Position numbers and translations under genes: made by a program
Part shown: positions 1 to 8,655 of the stretch, piece by piece
Layout: each line of letters begins with the position of its first letter
How positions within the stretch are numbered: position 1 is the stretch's first letter
The notes under the pieces: generated by a model
Told to the model about the DNA's origin: nothing
The model's input: the letters and a program-made list of their open reading frames with translations, nothing else
Databases searched by the model: none
NCBI GenBank assembly: GCA_900556255.1
Contig: USNZ01000026.1
Location: forward strand, 1 to 9,553
Direction: 5' to 3'
DNA from: an uncultured Oscillospiraceae bacterium
Lineage (GTDB): Bacteria > Bacillota > Clostridia > Oscillospirales > Ruminococcaceae
DNA: 9,553 nucleotides

Positions 1-25
1 TGCTGCTGACGCATGAGGGTAGAAA

Positions 26-967
26 ATGAAACTGCTCAATGAAATTTTAGGCACAAAATATCCCATCATTCAGGGCGGTATGGCCAACATCGCCACGGGC
101 GAATTTGCCGCTGCCTGCTCCAACGCCGGGGCGCTGGGGCTGATCGGCTCCGGCGGTATGGACGCCGACACCCTGCGGGAAAACATCCGCCGCTGTCGTG
201 AGCTGACCGACAAGCCCTTTGGCGTAAATATTATGCTGATGCACCCGCAGGCGGATGCGTTTGCAAAAATCGTTGTCGAGGAAGGCGTGCGGGTCGTTAC
301 CACCGGGGCGGGAAATCCCGGAAAGTATATGCCGATGTGGAAAGCGGCGGGCATCACGGTCATCCCTGTGGTGGCGGCGGTGGTTCTGGCCAAGCACCTG
401 GAACCACTGGGTATCGATGCCGTCATTGCCGAAGGGACCGAAAGCGGCGGCCATGTGGGGGAGATGACCACGATGGCGCTGGTTCCGCAGGTCGTTGATG
501 CAGTTTCCGTGCCCGTTATTGCCGCAGGCGGCATTGCCGACGGGCGCGGGATGGCTGCCGCCCTGGCGCTGGGTGCCTGCGGTGTGCAGGTCGGTACCTG
601 CTTGCTGGCAAGTGCCGAGTGCCCCATCCACGAAAATTACAAGGCTGCTTTGCTGAAAGCCCGCGACAGCGATACCATTGTGACCGGACGCATCGGCGGC
701 ACCCCCGTGCGCGTGCTGAAAAACCGTATGAGCCGTGAGTATGTCCGGCAGGAAAAAGCGGGTGCCGATAAAATGGCACTGGAACAGTTTACCTTGGGCA
801 GCCTGCGCAAGGCAGTGTTTGACGGCGATACCGAGAACGGCAGCCTGATGGCGGGGCAGATCGCCGGGCTGCTGCGGGAAGTCCGCCCGGTTGCGGAGAT
901 TTTTTCTGCGATGGCGGGGGATGCAAAAACCTGCATTGACGGGCTTTACAAGGAGATACACTTATGA
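26..967 (+). CDS. fabK: Enoyl-ACP reductase II, FMN-dependent (FabK)
   Basis: Performs the last step of each fatty acid elongation cycle in the cytoplasm: NAD(P)H-dependent reduction of trans-2-enoyl-ACP to acyl-ACP through bound FMN. The 313-residue length is typical of FabK. The TIM-barrel nitronate monooxygenase/FabK fold shows in the N-terminal YPIIQGGMA (residues 12-20), the EGTESGGHVGE motif (136-146) with the His143 characteristic of the family, and the phosphate-binding AAGGIADGRG (166-175). Start: ATG at 26 preceded by a GAGGGT Shine-Dalgarno at 15-20. The stop overlaps fabD as ATGA (964-967), implying translational coupling. 2-nitropropane dioxygenase-like enzymes share the fold, but the position directly before fabD-fabG-fabF-fabZ makes FabK the clear choice. 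Confidence 0.95.
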   Translation: MKLLNEILGTKYPIIQGGMANIATGEFAAACSNAGALGLIGSGGMDADTLRENIRRCRELTDKPFGVNIMLMHPQADAFAKIVVEEGVRVVTTGAGNPGKYMPMWKAAGITVIPVVAAVVLAKHLEPLGIDAVIAEGTESGGHVGEMTTMALVPQVVDAVSVPVIAAGGIADGRGMAAALALGACGVQVGTCLLASAECPIHENYKAALLKARDSDTIVTGRIGGTPVRVLKNRMSREYVRQEKAGADKMALEQFTLGSLRKAVFDGDTENGSLMAGQIAGLLREVRPVAEIFSAMAGDAKTCIDGLYKEIHL

Positions 968-1902
968 AATTGGCTTTTTTATACGCCGGGCAGGGCAGCC
1001 AGCACGCCGGTATGGGCAGGGATCTGTACGAGGACTTCCCCGCCTTCCGCGCCGTGTTGGAGCAAGCCGCTGCCGCGGTGGATTTTGATATAAAGGAAGT
1101 TATGTTCACCGATGCGGCGGGCATTTTGAACGAAACCCAATACACTCAGCCCTGTATGACGGCGTTTGCCTGCGGTGTTACCGCTGTGCTGCGGCAGGCG
1201 GGCATTGTGCCGGACTATGCGGCGGGGCTGTCCTTGGGGGAATATTCCGCGCTGGCGTGCGCGGAGGTGTTCGATGTGCAGACGGCGGTCAGCCTGACGG
1301 CATTTCGCGGCAAGGCGATGGCGGCTGCCGCTGCGGGGCGCCCCTGTGGAATGACCGCCGTTTTGGGGCTGGAAGCGCCGACGCTGCAAACATGCTGCGA
1401 TGCCGCCGCCGATGCGGGTGTTGTGCAGATTTGCAACTACAACTGCCCCGGACAGCTGGTCATCGGCGGTGACAAGGCGGCTGTCGACAAAGCCGCAGCC
1501 GCTGCATTGACCGCCGGCGCAAAGCGCTGCCTGCCGCTGAAGGTCAGCGGGGCGTTCCATACCGCGCTGATGCACCCGGCCGGGGATGCCCTGCGGGAAA
1601 AATTTGCGTCCGTTTCTTTTTCTCAGATGCAGATGCCGGTTCTTTTTAACTGCTTAGGACATGAGAAAAACGAGAATGACAGCATTGCCGCCCTGCTTGA
1701 AAAGCAAGTGCAGTCCGGTGTGCAGTGGGAAAGCACCCTGCGCCGCTTAGCCGAGTTGGGTGTGGACACCGCCATTGAGATCGGCCCCGGCAAGGTGCTG
1801 ACCGGGTTCGTGAAAAAGACGGTGGGAAGTGCAATTTCCTGCTACCCTGTGGAAACGTCCGCGCAGCTGCAGCAGCTGCTTCGCACAATGAAAGGAGCGT
1901 GA
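964..1902 (+). CDS. fabD: Malonyl-CoA:ACP transacylase (FabD)
   Basis: Transfers malonyl from CoA to holo-ACP, supplying the extender unit for the FabF condensation. The protein has 312 residues, the usual length. Visible motifs are the N-terminal oxyanion-side GQGSQ (9-13), the nucleophile elbow GLSLGEYSAL with catalytic Ser90, an Arg at 115 (FRGK) that would bind the malonyl carboxylate, and GAFHT with catalytic His199. The elbow reads GLSLG rather than the GHSLG of proteobacteria, which to my knowledge is common in Firmicutes FabD and not a defect. The ATG overlaps the fabK stop by 4 nt and has a strong AAGGAG at 950-955 inside fabK. The gene ends 4 nt before fabG. Confidence 0.96.
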   Translation: MKLAFLYAGQGSQHAGMGRDLYEDFPAFRAVLEQAAAAVDFDIKEVMFTDAAGILNETQYTQPCMTAFACGVTAVLRQAGIVPDYAAGLSLGEYSALACAEVFDVQTAVSLTAFRGKAMAAAAAGRPCGMTAVLGLEAPTLQTCCDAAADAGVVQICNYNCPGQLVIGGDKAAVDKAAAAALTAGAKRCLPLKVSGAFHTALMHPAGDALREKFASVSFSQMQMPVLFNCLGHEKNENDSIAALLEKQVQSGVQWESTLRRLAELGVDTAIEIGPGKVLTGFVKKTVGSAISCYPVETSAQLQQLLRTMKGA

Positions 1903-1906
1903 CACG

Positions 1907-2659
1907 ATGCCGCAAACAGAAAATCTGCGCCGCGCTGCCCTGATTACTGGCGGTGCCAAGGGCATAGGCCGTGCCATCTGCTTAGCTCTGGCGGAAAAAG
2001 GGATGGACATTGCCGTCAATTTTGCCGGCAGTGCCGCTGCCGCAGAGGAAACCGCCGCCGCCTGCCGCGCCCTTGGCGTCAGGGCGGTAACGCTGCAAGC
2101 GGATGTGCGCCGCCCGGAGAACTGCCAAAAACTTGTGGAGGATACCGTGGCAGCCTTGGGGCGCATCGATGTGCTGGTCAACAATGCGGGCATCACCGCC
2201 GATACCCTGATGCTGCGTATGACCGAAGCGGATTTTGACAATGTGCTTGCCACCAACCTGAAGGGTGCGTTTTTCTGCACCAAGGCAGCAAGCCGCTATA
2301 TGATGCGCCAACGCTATGGGCGCATTGTCAGCATCAGCAGTGTGGTGGGGCTGCACGGAAACGCGGGTCAAACCAACTACGCCGCCGCAAAGGCGGGGCT
2401 GATCGGCTTGACAAAAAGTGTCGCCAAGGAGTATGCCGCCCGCCATATTACCGCCAATGTGGTTGCCCCCGGTTTTATTGACACCGATATGACCGCTGCC
2501 ATGCCGGACTCTGCCCGCGCTGCTGCGGCGGCGTCCATCCCGGCAGGCAAAGTCGGCGACGCCAAGGATGTTGCGGCGGCGGTGGCTTTTCTGGCAGGGG
2601 AGCAAGCCGGGTATGTTACCGGGCAGGTGCTCTGCGTCGACGGCGGAATGGGAATGTGA
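1907..2659 (+). CDS. fabG: 3-oxoacyl-ACP reductase (FabG)
   Basis: NADPH-dependent reduction of 3-ketoacyl-ACP to 3-hydroxyacyl-ACP, the step after FabF condensation. It is a classical short-chain dehydrogenase of 250 residues. The Rossmann glycine motif TGGAKGIG is at 14-21 and NNAG at 92-95. The catalytic tetrad is complete: Asn117 (ATNLKG), Ser145 (just before VVG), Tyr158 and Lys162 (YAAAK). The Ser-to-Tyr spacing of 13 matches E. coli FabG as I recall it. The C-terminus VDGGMGM is typical of FabG. AAGGAG at 1892-1897 supports the ATG at 1907. Many SDR enzymes look alike, but the operon position settles the assignment. Confidence 0.95.
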   Translation: MPQTENLRRAALITGGAKGIGRAICLALAEKGMDIAVNFAGSAAAAEETAAACRALGVRAVTLQADVRRPENCQKLVEDTVAALGRIDVLVNNAGITADTLMLRMTEADFDNVLATNLKGAFFCTKAASRYMMRQRYGRIVSISSVVGLHGNAGQTNYAAAKAGLIGLTKSVAKEYAARHITANVVAPGFIDTDMTAAMPDSARAAAAASIPAGKVGDAKDVAAAVAFLAGEQAGYVTGQVLCVDGGMGM

Positions 2660-2668
2660 GGGAACGCT

Positions 2669-3919
2669 ATGCATACACAAAAGAAACGCCGTGTCGTGAT
2701 TACAGGTCTTGGCACGGTGAACCCCACGGGCAATACGGTGGCGGAAAGCTGGGCTGCCGTAAGGGCGGGACGCTGCGCGGTTGCGCCGATCACCGCTTTT
2801 GATACCTCCGATTACAAGGTCAAGCTCGCTGCCGAGGTCAAAAATTTTGACCCTGCCGAACGCATCGACCGCCGCGAGGCCCGCAAGATGGCGCGGTTTA
2901 CCCAGTTTGCCGTCGCGGCAGCTGAAGAAGCCATGCGCGACAGCGGTCTTGCCCTGCAGGACATCGAGCGCACACGGTTCGGCGTCATACTTTCCAGCGG
3001 AATTGGCGGGCTGCCCACCATTGAGGAGGAACACACCCGCGGTCAGCAGCGGGGCTTTGAAAAGGTCAGCCCCTATTTTGTGCCGATGTCCATCGGCAAT
3101 ATGGCGGCGGGTCAGGTTGCTATCCGCTTTGGCTTGCAGGGGCTGTGCAGCTGCCCCACCACCGCCTGCGCGGGCGGCACCAATGCCATCGGGGATGCAT
3201 TCCACCGAATTCGGGACGGCTACGAGGATCGTATGCTCTGCGGCGGTACCGAAAGCTGCATCAGCCCGCTGGGCGTGGGCGGCTTTGCTGCCATGAAAGC
3301 CCTCAGCACGGCGGACGACCCGGAAAGTGCCTCGATCCCCTTTGATGCCCGGCGCAGCGGTTTTGTGATGGGGGAGGGCTGCGGCGTGCTGCTGCTGGAG
3401 GAACTGGGCGCGGCACAGGCGCGCGGCGCCAAAATCTATGCCGAGGTCGTGGGCTACGGCGCAAACTGCGATGCCTACCACATCACCGCCCCCGCACCGG
3501 GCGGCACAGGCGGTGCAGCCTGTATGCGGCTGGCCTTGGCAGACGGCGGGGTAGAGCCGGAACAAATCGGCTACATAAACGCCCACGGAACCTCTACGCA
3601 CTTAAACGACAGCTGCGAAACGGCAGCCATCAAGGCAGTCTTTGGCGAACACGCCTACAAGCTGGCGGTGTCCTCCACCAAGTCGATGACCGGTCACCTG
3701 CTGGGCGGCGCGGGCGGTGTAGAGGGTGTATTTACCGCGCTGAGCCTGCACGACGCCTTTTTGCCCGCCACTGTCAACCTGCAGCAGCCGGACCCAGAGT
3801 TGGACTTGGATTACATCCCCAACCAAGGGCGCGCCGTGCAGGTGGACTACGCTATGAGCGACAGCCTTGGCTTTGGCGGACATAACGCCTGTGTGGTGTT
3901 CAAACGCTGGGAGGGCTGA
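2669..3919 (+). CDS. fabF: 3-oxoacyl-ACP synthase II (FabF, KAS II)
   Basis: Condenses acyl-ACP with malonyl-ACP, releasing CO2, to extend the chain by two carbons. The 416 residues match the usual FabF length. The Cys-His-His triad of elongating condensing enzymes is present: nucleophile Cys167 in TTACAGGTN, His306 in NAHGTST and His343 in KSMTGHLLGG. The C-terminal LGFGGHNACVVF is also diagnostic. The His-His triad rules out FabH, which uses Cys-His-Asn. The gene begins 9 nt after fabG with a modest GAGGGA (2658-2663) that overlaps the fabG stop. It ends 3 nt before fabZ. No accB (biotin carboxyl carrier) lies between fabF and fabZ, unlike the streptococcal cluster. Confidence 0.96.
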   Translation: MHTQKKRRVVITGLGTVNPTGNTVAESWAAVRAGRCAVAPITAFDTSDYKVKLAAEVKNFDPAERIDRREARKMARFTQFAVAAAEEAMRDSGLALQDIERTRFGVILSSGIGGLPTIEEEHTRGQQRGFEKVSPYFVPMSIGNMAAGQVAIRFGLQGLCSCPTTACAGGTNAIGDAFHRIRDGYEDRMLCGGTESCISPLGVGGFAAMKALSTADDPESASIPFDARRSGFVMGEGCGVLLLEELGAAQARGAKIYAEVVGYGANCDAYHITAPAPGGTGGAACMRLALADGGVEPEQIGYINAHGTSTHLNDSCETAAIKAVFGEHAYKLAVSSTKSMTGHLLGGAGGVEGVFTALSLHDAFLPATVNLQQPDPELDLDYIPNQGRAVQVDYAMSDSLGFGGHNACVVFKRWEG

Positions 3920-3922
3920 GAG

Positions 3923-4381
3923 ATGAGCTATACACCCAATGACCCGCCCCGCACCCTGACGGCGGCGGAAATTGAAACTATTTTGCCACACCGCTATCCC
4001 TTTGCCTTGGTGGATAAAATTCTGGACTACACCCCCGGTCAATGGGCGCGCGGTATCAAATGCGTAAGTCGGGACGAGCCGTTTTTTCAGGGGCATTTTC
4101 CGCAGCACCCGGTCATGCCGGGAGTCCTGATTCTGGAAGCACTTGCCCAGACCGGTGCCGTAGCAGCGTTAAGTCTGCCGGAAAACCGCGGCAAGCTTGC
4201 CCTGTTCGGCGGGATTAAAAATGCCCGCTTTCGCCGTCAGGTCTTGCCCGGCGATGTATTGACGCTGGAATGTGAGCTGACCGAGCAGCATGGTCCTGTC
4301 GGCATCGGCAAGGCAACCGCATGGGTGGACGGCGAGCGTGCGGTCAACGCTGAGTTGATGTTTGTGATCACCGATGCGTAA
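3923..4381 (+). CDS. fabZ: 3-hydroxyacyl-ACP dehydratase (FabZ)
   Basis: Removes water from 3-hydroxyacyl-ACP to give the trans-2-enoyl-ACP used by FabK. It is a hot-dog-fold protein of 152 residues, slightly long because of a short N-terminal extension before the usual [12 protein letters not shown] (20-31). The catalytic pair is visible: His58 in [12 protein letters not shown] and Glu72 in LILEALAQ, with the 14-residue spacing expected for FabZ. It starts 3 nt after fabF, with GAGGG at 3911-3915 inside fabF as the ribosome site. No FabA or FabM homologue is visible here, so the route to unsaturated fatty acids cannot be read from this window. Confidence 0.95.
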   Translation: MSYTPNDPPRTLTAAEIETILPHRYPFALVDKILDYTPGQWARGIKCVSRDEPFFQGHFPQHPVMPGVLILEALAQTGAVAALSLPENRGKLALFGGIKNARFRRQVLPGDVLTLECELTEQHGPVGIGKATAWVDGERAVNAELMFVITDA

Positions 4382-4386
4382 AAGGC

Positions 4387-4422
4387 TGGCGTTGTATGGT
4401 AGAATGTGCTATAATACAGGCA
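4387..4422 (+). promoter_or_regulatory. Extended -10 promoter of the marR/fabT-like gene
   Basis: A perfect extended -10 element, TGCTATAAT (4407-4415), lies in the gap after fabZ. A -35 at 17-bp spacing (TGGCGT, 4387-4392) is weak, as extended -10 promoters tolerate. A start point near the A at 4422 would give a leader of about 25 nt before the ATG at 4447. There is no terminator between fabZ and this site, so the regulator could also be read from the fab operon. TGTAT and ATACA half-sites (4393-4397 and 4414-4418) flank the -10 region, but they are too short for me to call an operator. Confidence 0.65.
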
Positions 4423-4431
4423 TCAACCTAC

Positions 4432-4438
4432 AGGGGGA
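4432..4438 (+). promoter_or_regulatory. Ribosome binding site deciding the marR start
   Basis: AGGGGGA is followed by 8 nt and then ATG at 4447. The upstream in-frame ATG at 4396 has no comparable site and lies on the 5' side of the promoter's -10 element, so 4447 is the supported start. Confidence 0.75.
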
Positions 4439-4446
4439 TTCTCGCC

Positions 4447-4902
4447 ATGCTGGATAAGACGTTCGGACAGGTATATACAAAATTCAAACTGCATTTCTAT
4501 AAGCAGATTTTCAGCCGTTTTGAGGACCGCGAAGCTACCTTGACAACGGTGGAATCCTTTTGTATGGAGGTCATTATGGCGCTGGGTGAGCCAACGATCG
4601 CGCAGTTCAGCCATATGATGAACCTTTCCACCCCCAATGCGGCGTATAAAATCAACTCGCTGGTCAAAAAAGGCTATGTGGAGCGTATTCAGTCCACCAC
4701 CGACAAGCGGGAATATCGTCTGCGCCCGACCCAAAAGTATCTGGATTACTATAACATCAGCTATTCGTATCTGCATCTCGTCATGCAGCGCGCCGAAAAC
4801 CGATTCAACGCGGATGACTTGGCAAAGCTGGAGGAAATGCTGCAAGTTGTTTCCGATGAATTGATGCCGGAGATCGAACTGCCCCCTATAAAAAGCGAGT
4901 AA
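4447..4902 (+). CDS. MarR-family transcriptional regulator, FabT-like
   Basis: A 151-residue winged helix-turn-helix protein, probably a dimeric repressor. The DNA-binding region spans about residues 48-97: the recognition-helix segment FSHMMNLSTPNAAYKINSLVKKGYV, in two parts at 54-66 and 67-78, followed by a wing with the MarR-type TTDKREYRLRPT (84-95, Asp86 and Arg88). Long N- and C-terminal helices would form the dimer interface. By analogy with pneumococcal FabT, a MarR protein that senses acyl-ACP and represses fab genes, it is likely to control the operon before it. That role is inferred from position only. FabT usually leads its cluster, whereas this gene is last and has its own promoter. 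Sampled stretches are about 40-48% GC against well over 60% in fabD, partly because the protein is rich in Lys, Tyr, Phe and Ile. Confidence 0.85.
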   Translation: MLDKTFGQVYTKFKLHFYKQIFSRFEDREATLTTVESFCMEVIMALGEPTIAQFSHMMNLSTPNAAYKINSLVKKGYVERIQSTTDKREYRLRPTQKYLDYYNISYSYLHLVMQRAENRFNADDLAKLEEMLQVVSDELMPEIELPPIKSE

Positions 4903-4910
4903 ATGCCCGC

Positions 4911-4959
4911 AAAAAACGCCCCGCTGGTTGCAATTTCCAACCCAGCGGGGCGCTGTTTT
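4911..4959. terminator. Bidirectional intrinsic terminator between convergent operons
   Basis: The 11-bp perfect stem CGCCCCGCTGG (4917-4927) pairs with CCAGCGGGGCG (4942-4952). It extends through a one-base bulge by TTG/CAA, leaving a 7-nt loop (4931-4937). On the + strand it is followed by GCTGTTTTA after the marR stop. On the - strand an A6 run at 4911-4916 gives a U6 tract directly after the stem. It lies 14 nt after the marR stop and about 50 nt past the isomerase gene stop, so it can serve both transcripts. The - strand version is the more canonical. Confidence 0.9.
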
Positions 4960-5010
4960 ATGCAGTTGCTTACCTTATTATAATAGGCAGACAAAAGAAG
5001 TCACGGGTGC

Positions 5011-6501
<1,491 letters not shown>

Positions 6502-6510
6502 AGATAACAA

Positions 6511-6515
6511 CCTCC
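6511..6515 (-). promoter_or_regulatory. Ribosome binding site deciding the isomerase start
   Basis: CCTCC on the + strand reads GGAGG on the - strand, 9 nt before the ATG at 6501. It lies in the 35-nt gap after the DUF4867 stop (6537-6539) and excludes the longer in-frame reading that starts within DUF4867. I see no convincing promoter in the gap, so the isomerase is probably read from the operon. Confidence 0.75.
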
Positions 6516-6536
6516 GTTTTTTATATGGTGCAGCGT

Positions 6537-7163
6537 TCAAATCTTGATGTTCTCGCCTGTAAGCCCCACATAGGCTCCGGCTTTGGCTTCGGCACTGTCG
6601 GGATGCGCCAGCAGCCATTTGTTGCACGCCCACAGCAGGGCGTCATCGCCGCTGTCGTTTTTGATTTCCGGCTTGTCGGTGTTCGTGCCCTTGGGCAGTG
6701 CGACCAGAACGCGGAAACCCTTGGCGGCATCGGTGTGGCAGGGCGCGTAGTGCAGTGTCGTGGCGTAGACCTCGACCAGAACCCCTGCCGGGACGCGGAA
6801 CGCCTTGACCTTGGCGGTGTCCAGCTTGCCGCCGTCGATTTCATCCTGTTTGGCAAGCAGCAGCACAAAATCCTCGGTGCCCAGATTGAACTCGCTGTCG
6901 CGGTGGTATTCCAGACAGTTCAGCGTGTTGTTATGCCCGTTGCACCAGCCCAGCTGGCAGGGCATCCCGCCGAACAGATGCTCCGAAACCTCGGCAGCGG
7001 CGGGTAACTCCTGCAGGCGCGCATCCTCAGCGACATAGTCAGTGCCGTTCGGCAGCGGCGTGTTGGCAAGGGCTTGCAAAATTTCCGCCTTGGCGGTGTC
7101 CAGCCCGGTGACAATGCGACCGTAGGGGCAAAATGCAGGGTCGGTTATCGGATAGATTTTCAT
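6537..7163 (-). CDS. DUF4867 family protein, cupin-like
   Basis: A 208-residue protein that I recognise as DUF4867, a family without an established function found in Firmicutes sugar operons. No signal peptide or membrane segment is visible. The middle resembles a cupin barrel. A motif-1-like stretch is NCLEYHRDSEFNLG (82-95) with His87 and Glu91. A motif-2-like stretch is RVPAGVLVEVYATTLHYAP (123-141) with Pro125, Gly127 and His138. These could form a His/Glu/His metal site. The ATG at 7163 overlaps the xylulokinase stop as ATGA (7160-7163) and has GGAGG at 7171-7175, so the two proteins are translationally coupled. Placement between kinase and isomerase suggests a sugar-handling role (isomerase, epimerase or mutarotase helper). 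That is inference only. Some known D-lyxose isomerases are cupins, which makes the idea plausible but unproven. Confidence 0.85.
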   Translation of the reverse strand: MKIYPITDPAFCPYGRIVTGLDTAKAEILQALANTPLPNGTDYVAEDARLQELPAAAEVSEHLFGGMPCQLGWCNGHNNTLNCLEYHRDSEFNLGTEDFVLLLAKQDEIDGGKLDTAKVKAFRVPAGVLVEVYATTLHYAPCHTDAAKGFRVLVALPKGTNTDKPEIKNDSGDDALLWACNKWLLAHPDSAEAKAGAYVGLTGENIKI

Positions 7164-8644
7164 ACAAGTGCCTCCATTTCTGCAAAGGATGCTTTCAATG
7201 CCGGGTACAGCTTGCGCCATACGGCATATCGTGCGTTGTATCTTGCCACCAGTGCGGCGTCAGGCTCGGTCGTCTGCTTGGCACGTACCAGTGCGTCGGC
7301 GCAGCTGCGCACATCCGGGTATGCCCCGCACGCCACAGCTGCCAGCATCGCGCCGCCGTAGCCGGGACCCTGCTCAGTCTGGGGCAGCGTCAGCGGGATG
7401 CCCAGAACGTTTGCCAAAATTTTGCGCCACAGCGGGCTTTTTGCACCACCGCCGCACAAGGTGCTGGCGGCAATTTCCACGCCTTGTGCCTTGGCGATCT
7501 CAACGCAATCGCGGATGGCAAATGCCACACCCTCCAGCACAGCCTGCGTCAGCGCGGCGCGCGGGGTGTCCATACGCAGTCCGACAAATGCACCGCGCGC
7601 GGCGGGGTCGTTGTGGGGGCTGCGCTCGCCCATTAAATAAGGCAGAAAGTAAACATCGTTTGCGCCCAACTTGTCGGCGGGGATAAGCGCCTGCTCGGCA
7701 GCGTAGTCATCGGTATGTAAAATTTCCTCGCTCCACCATTTATTGCACGATGCGGCACTTAAAATGCAGCCCATCAGGTGGTAGCCGCCGTCCGCGTGGG
7801 CAAAGCTGTGCAAGGCATTTTGCTTGTCCACGCCAAAGGTATCGCTGGTGATAAACACCGTACCCGACGTGCCAAGCGAAATATTGCACTTGCCGCCGCC
7901 CACAGCACCGCAGCCAACTGCAGCCGCCGCATTGTCACCTGCGCCCGCGCAAACCACCACATCGGCGGGTAGGCCCAGCGCCTTGGCGGCGTCGGCGGTC
8001 AGCGTACCGACAGGCTGCCAACTCTCAAACAGCTTGGGCAGTTGGGTTTCGCGAACACCACAGATGTCCAGCATCTTGCGGCTCCAGCGTTTATGCTGCA
8101 CGTCCAGCAAAAGCATACCCGAGGCGTCCGAGTAATCGGTGCCGTGGACACCGGTCAACTTGTAGTTGATGTAATCCTTCGGCAGCATGATTTTCTCAAT
8201 GCGCGCAAAGTTTTCCGGCTCGTTGTCGCGCAGCCACAGCAGCTTGGGCGCGGTAAATCCGGCAAAGGCAATGTTCGCGGTGTATTGGCTCAAGGTGTCC
8301 TTACCGATGACTTCATTCAGGTAGTCCACCTGCTTTTGGGTGCGGCCGTCGTTCCACAGGATGCAGGGACGGATGACGGTATCATCTTTATCCAGCACGA
8401 CCAGCCCATGCATCTGCCCGCCAGCGCCGATGCCCTTTACCTGCGCGGCGTCAAAGCCTGCCAGCAGTTCGGGGATGCCGCCGCACACCGCCGCCCACCA
8501 GTCTGCCGGGTCTTGCTCACTCCAGCCGGGGCGGGGAAAGCTGACAGGGTACTCGCGGCTGACGATGTTGGCAATGCCGCCGGTTTCGTCCATCAGCAGC
8601 AGTTTGACCGCCGATGTGCCAAGATCGATTCCGATATAATACAT
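7160..8644 (-). CDS. xylB: Xylulokinase (XylB), FGGY family
   Basis: Phosphorylates D-xylulose with ATP to D-xylulose 5-phosphate, which feeds the non-oxidative pentose phosphate pathway. The 494 residues fit XylB. The N-terminal ATPase-fold phosphate loop GIDLGTSAVK is at 5-14. The sugar-contact GGQMHG is at 75-80 and WNDGR at 97-101. The catalytic Asp237 in AGAGDNAAAAVG corresponds to E. coli XylB Asp233. The FGGY C-terminal adenosine motif LCGGGAKSPLWRKILA spans 396-411. The GGQMHG plus WNDGR combination favours xylulokinase over glycerol or gluconate kinase. The start is 11 nt after the transaldolase gene, and its AAGGA (8653-8657) overlaps the TAA of that gene. Activity on a related ketose such as ribulose cannot be excluded. 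Confidence 0.92.
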   Translation of the reverse strand: MYYIGIDLGTSAVKLLLMDETGGIANIVSREYPVSFPRPGWSEQDPADWWAAVCGGIPELLAGFDAAQVKGIGAGGQMHGLVVLDKDDTVIRPCILWNDGRTQKQVDYLNEVIGKDTLSQYTANIAFAGFTAPKLLWLRDNEPENFARIEKIMLPKDYINYKLTGVHGTDYSDASGMLLLDVQHKRWSRKMLDICGVRETQLPKLFESWQPVGTLTADAAKALGLPADVVVCAGAGDNAAAAVGCGAVGGGKCNISLGTSGTVFITSDTFGVDKQNALHSFAHADGGYHLMGCILSAASCNKWWSEEILHTDDYAAEQALIPADKLGANDVYFLPYLMGERSPHNDPAARGAFVGLRMDTPRAALTQAVLEGVAFAIRDCVEIAKAQGVEIAASTLCGGGAKSPLWRKILANVLGIPLTLPQTEQGPGYGGAMLAAVACGAYPDVRSCADALVRAKQTTEPDAALVARYNARYAVWRKLYPALKASFAEMEALV

Positions 8645-8655
8645 AGCACCGTTCC

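Noticed and set aside
1..29. Possible end of an upstream gene before fabK (a frame ending TGA at 14-16, or one ending TGA at 27-29 as an ATGA overlap with fabK)
   Set aside because: Only a few codons are visible in either frame (AADA or LLTHEGRK endings), too little to identify a gene or choose a frame.
47..961. A 304-codon open frame on the - strand opposite fabK
   Set aside because: It is antisense to fabK, with biased composition and no recognisable family. The same GC-driven effect explains it.
1225..1254. FabD nucleophile motif GLSLG instead of GHSLG as a possible defect
   Set aside because: Ser90, Arg115 and His199 are all present, and Leu at this position is common in Firmicutes FabD.
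1982..3601. A 539-codon open frame on the - strand opposite fabG and fabF
   Set aside because: It is antisense to two well-identified genes. Its product is low-complexity (Gly, Ala, His, Arg rich), with no domain. GC-rich codon usage commonly opens such mirror frames.
4391..4427. Short inverted repeats (GTTG/CAAC and TGTAT/ATACA) as a FabT operator
   Set aside because: Arms are only 4-5 bp with long or off-centre spacing and do not match the FabT-type palindrome I know.
4396..4446. A longer N-terminus for the MarR-type regulator from the ATG at 4396
   Set aside because: It would put the start codon upstream of the extended -10 promoter and lacks a ribosome site. The added residues do not look like MarR sequence.
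6502..6633. N-terminal extension of the isomerase to 6633
   Set aside because: It overlaps the DUF4867 coding region. The start at 6501 has a well-placed GGAGG, and the extension is Arg/Ser/Gln-rich and unlike the family.
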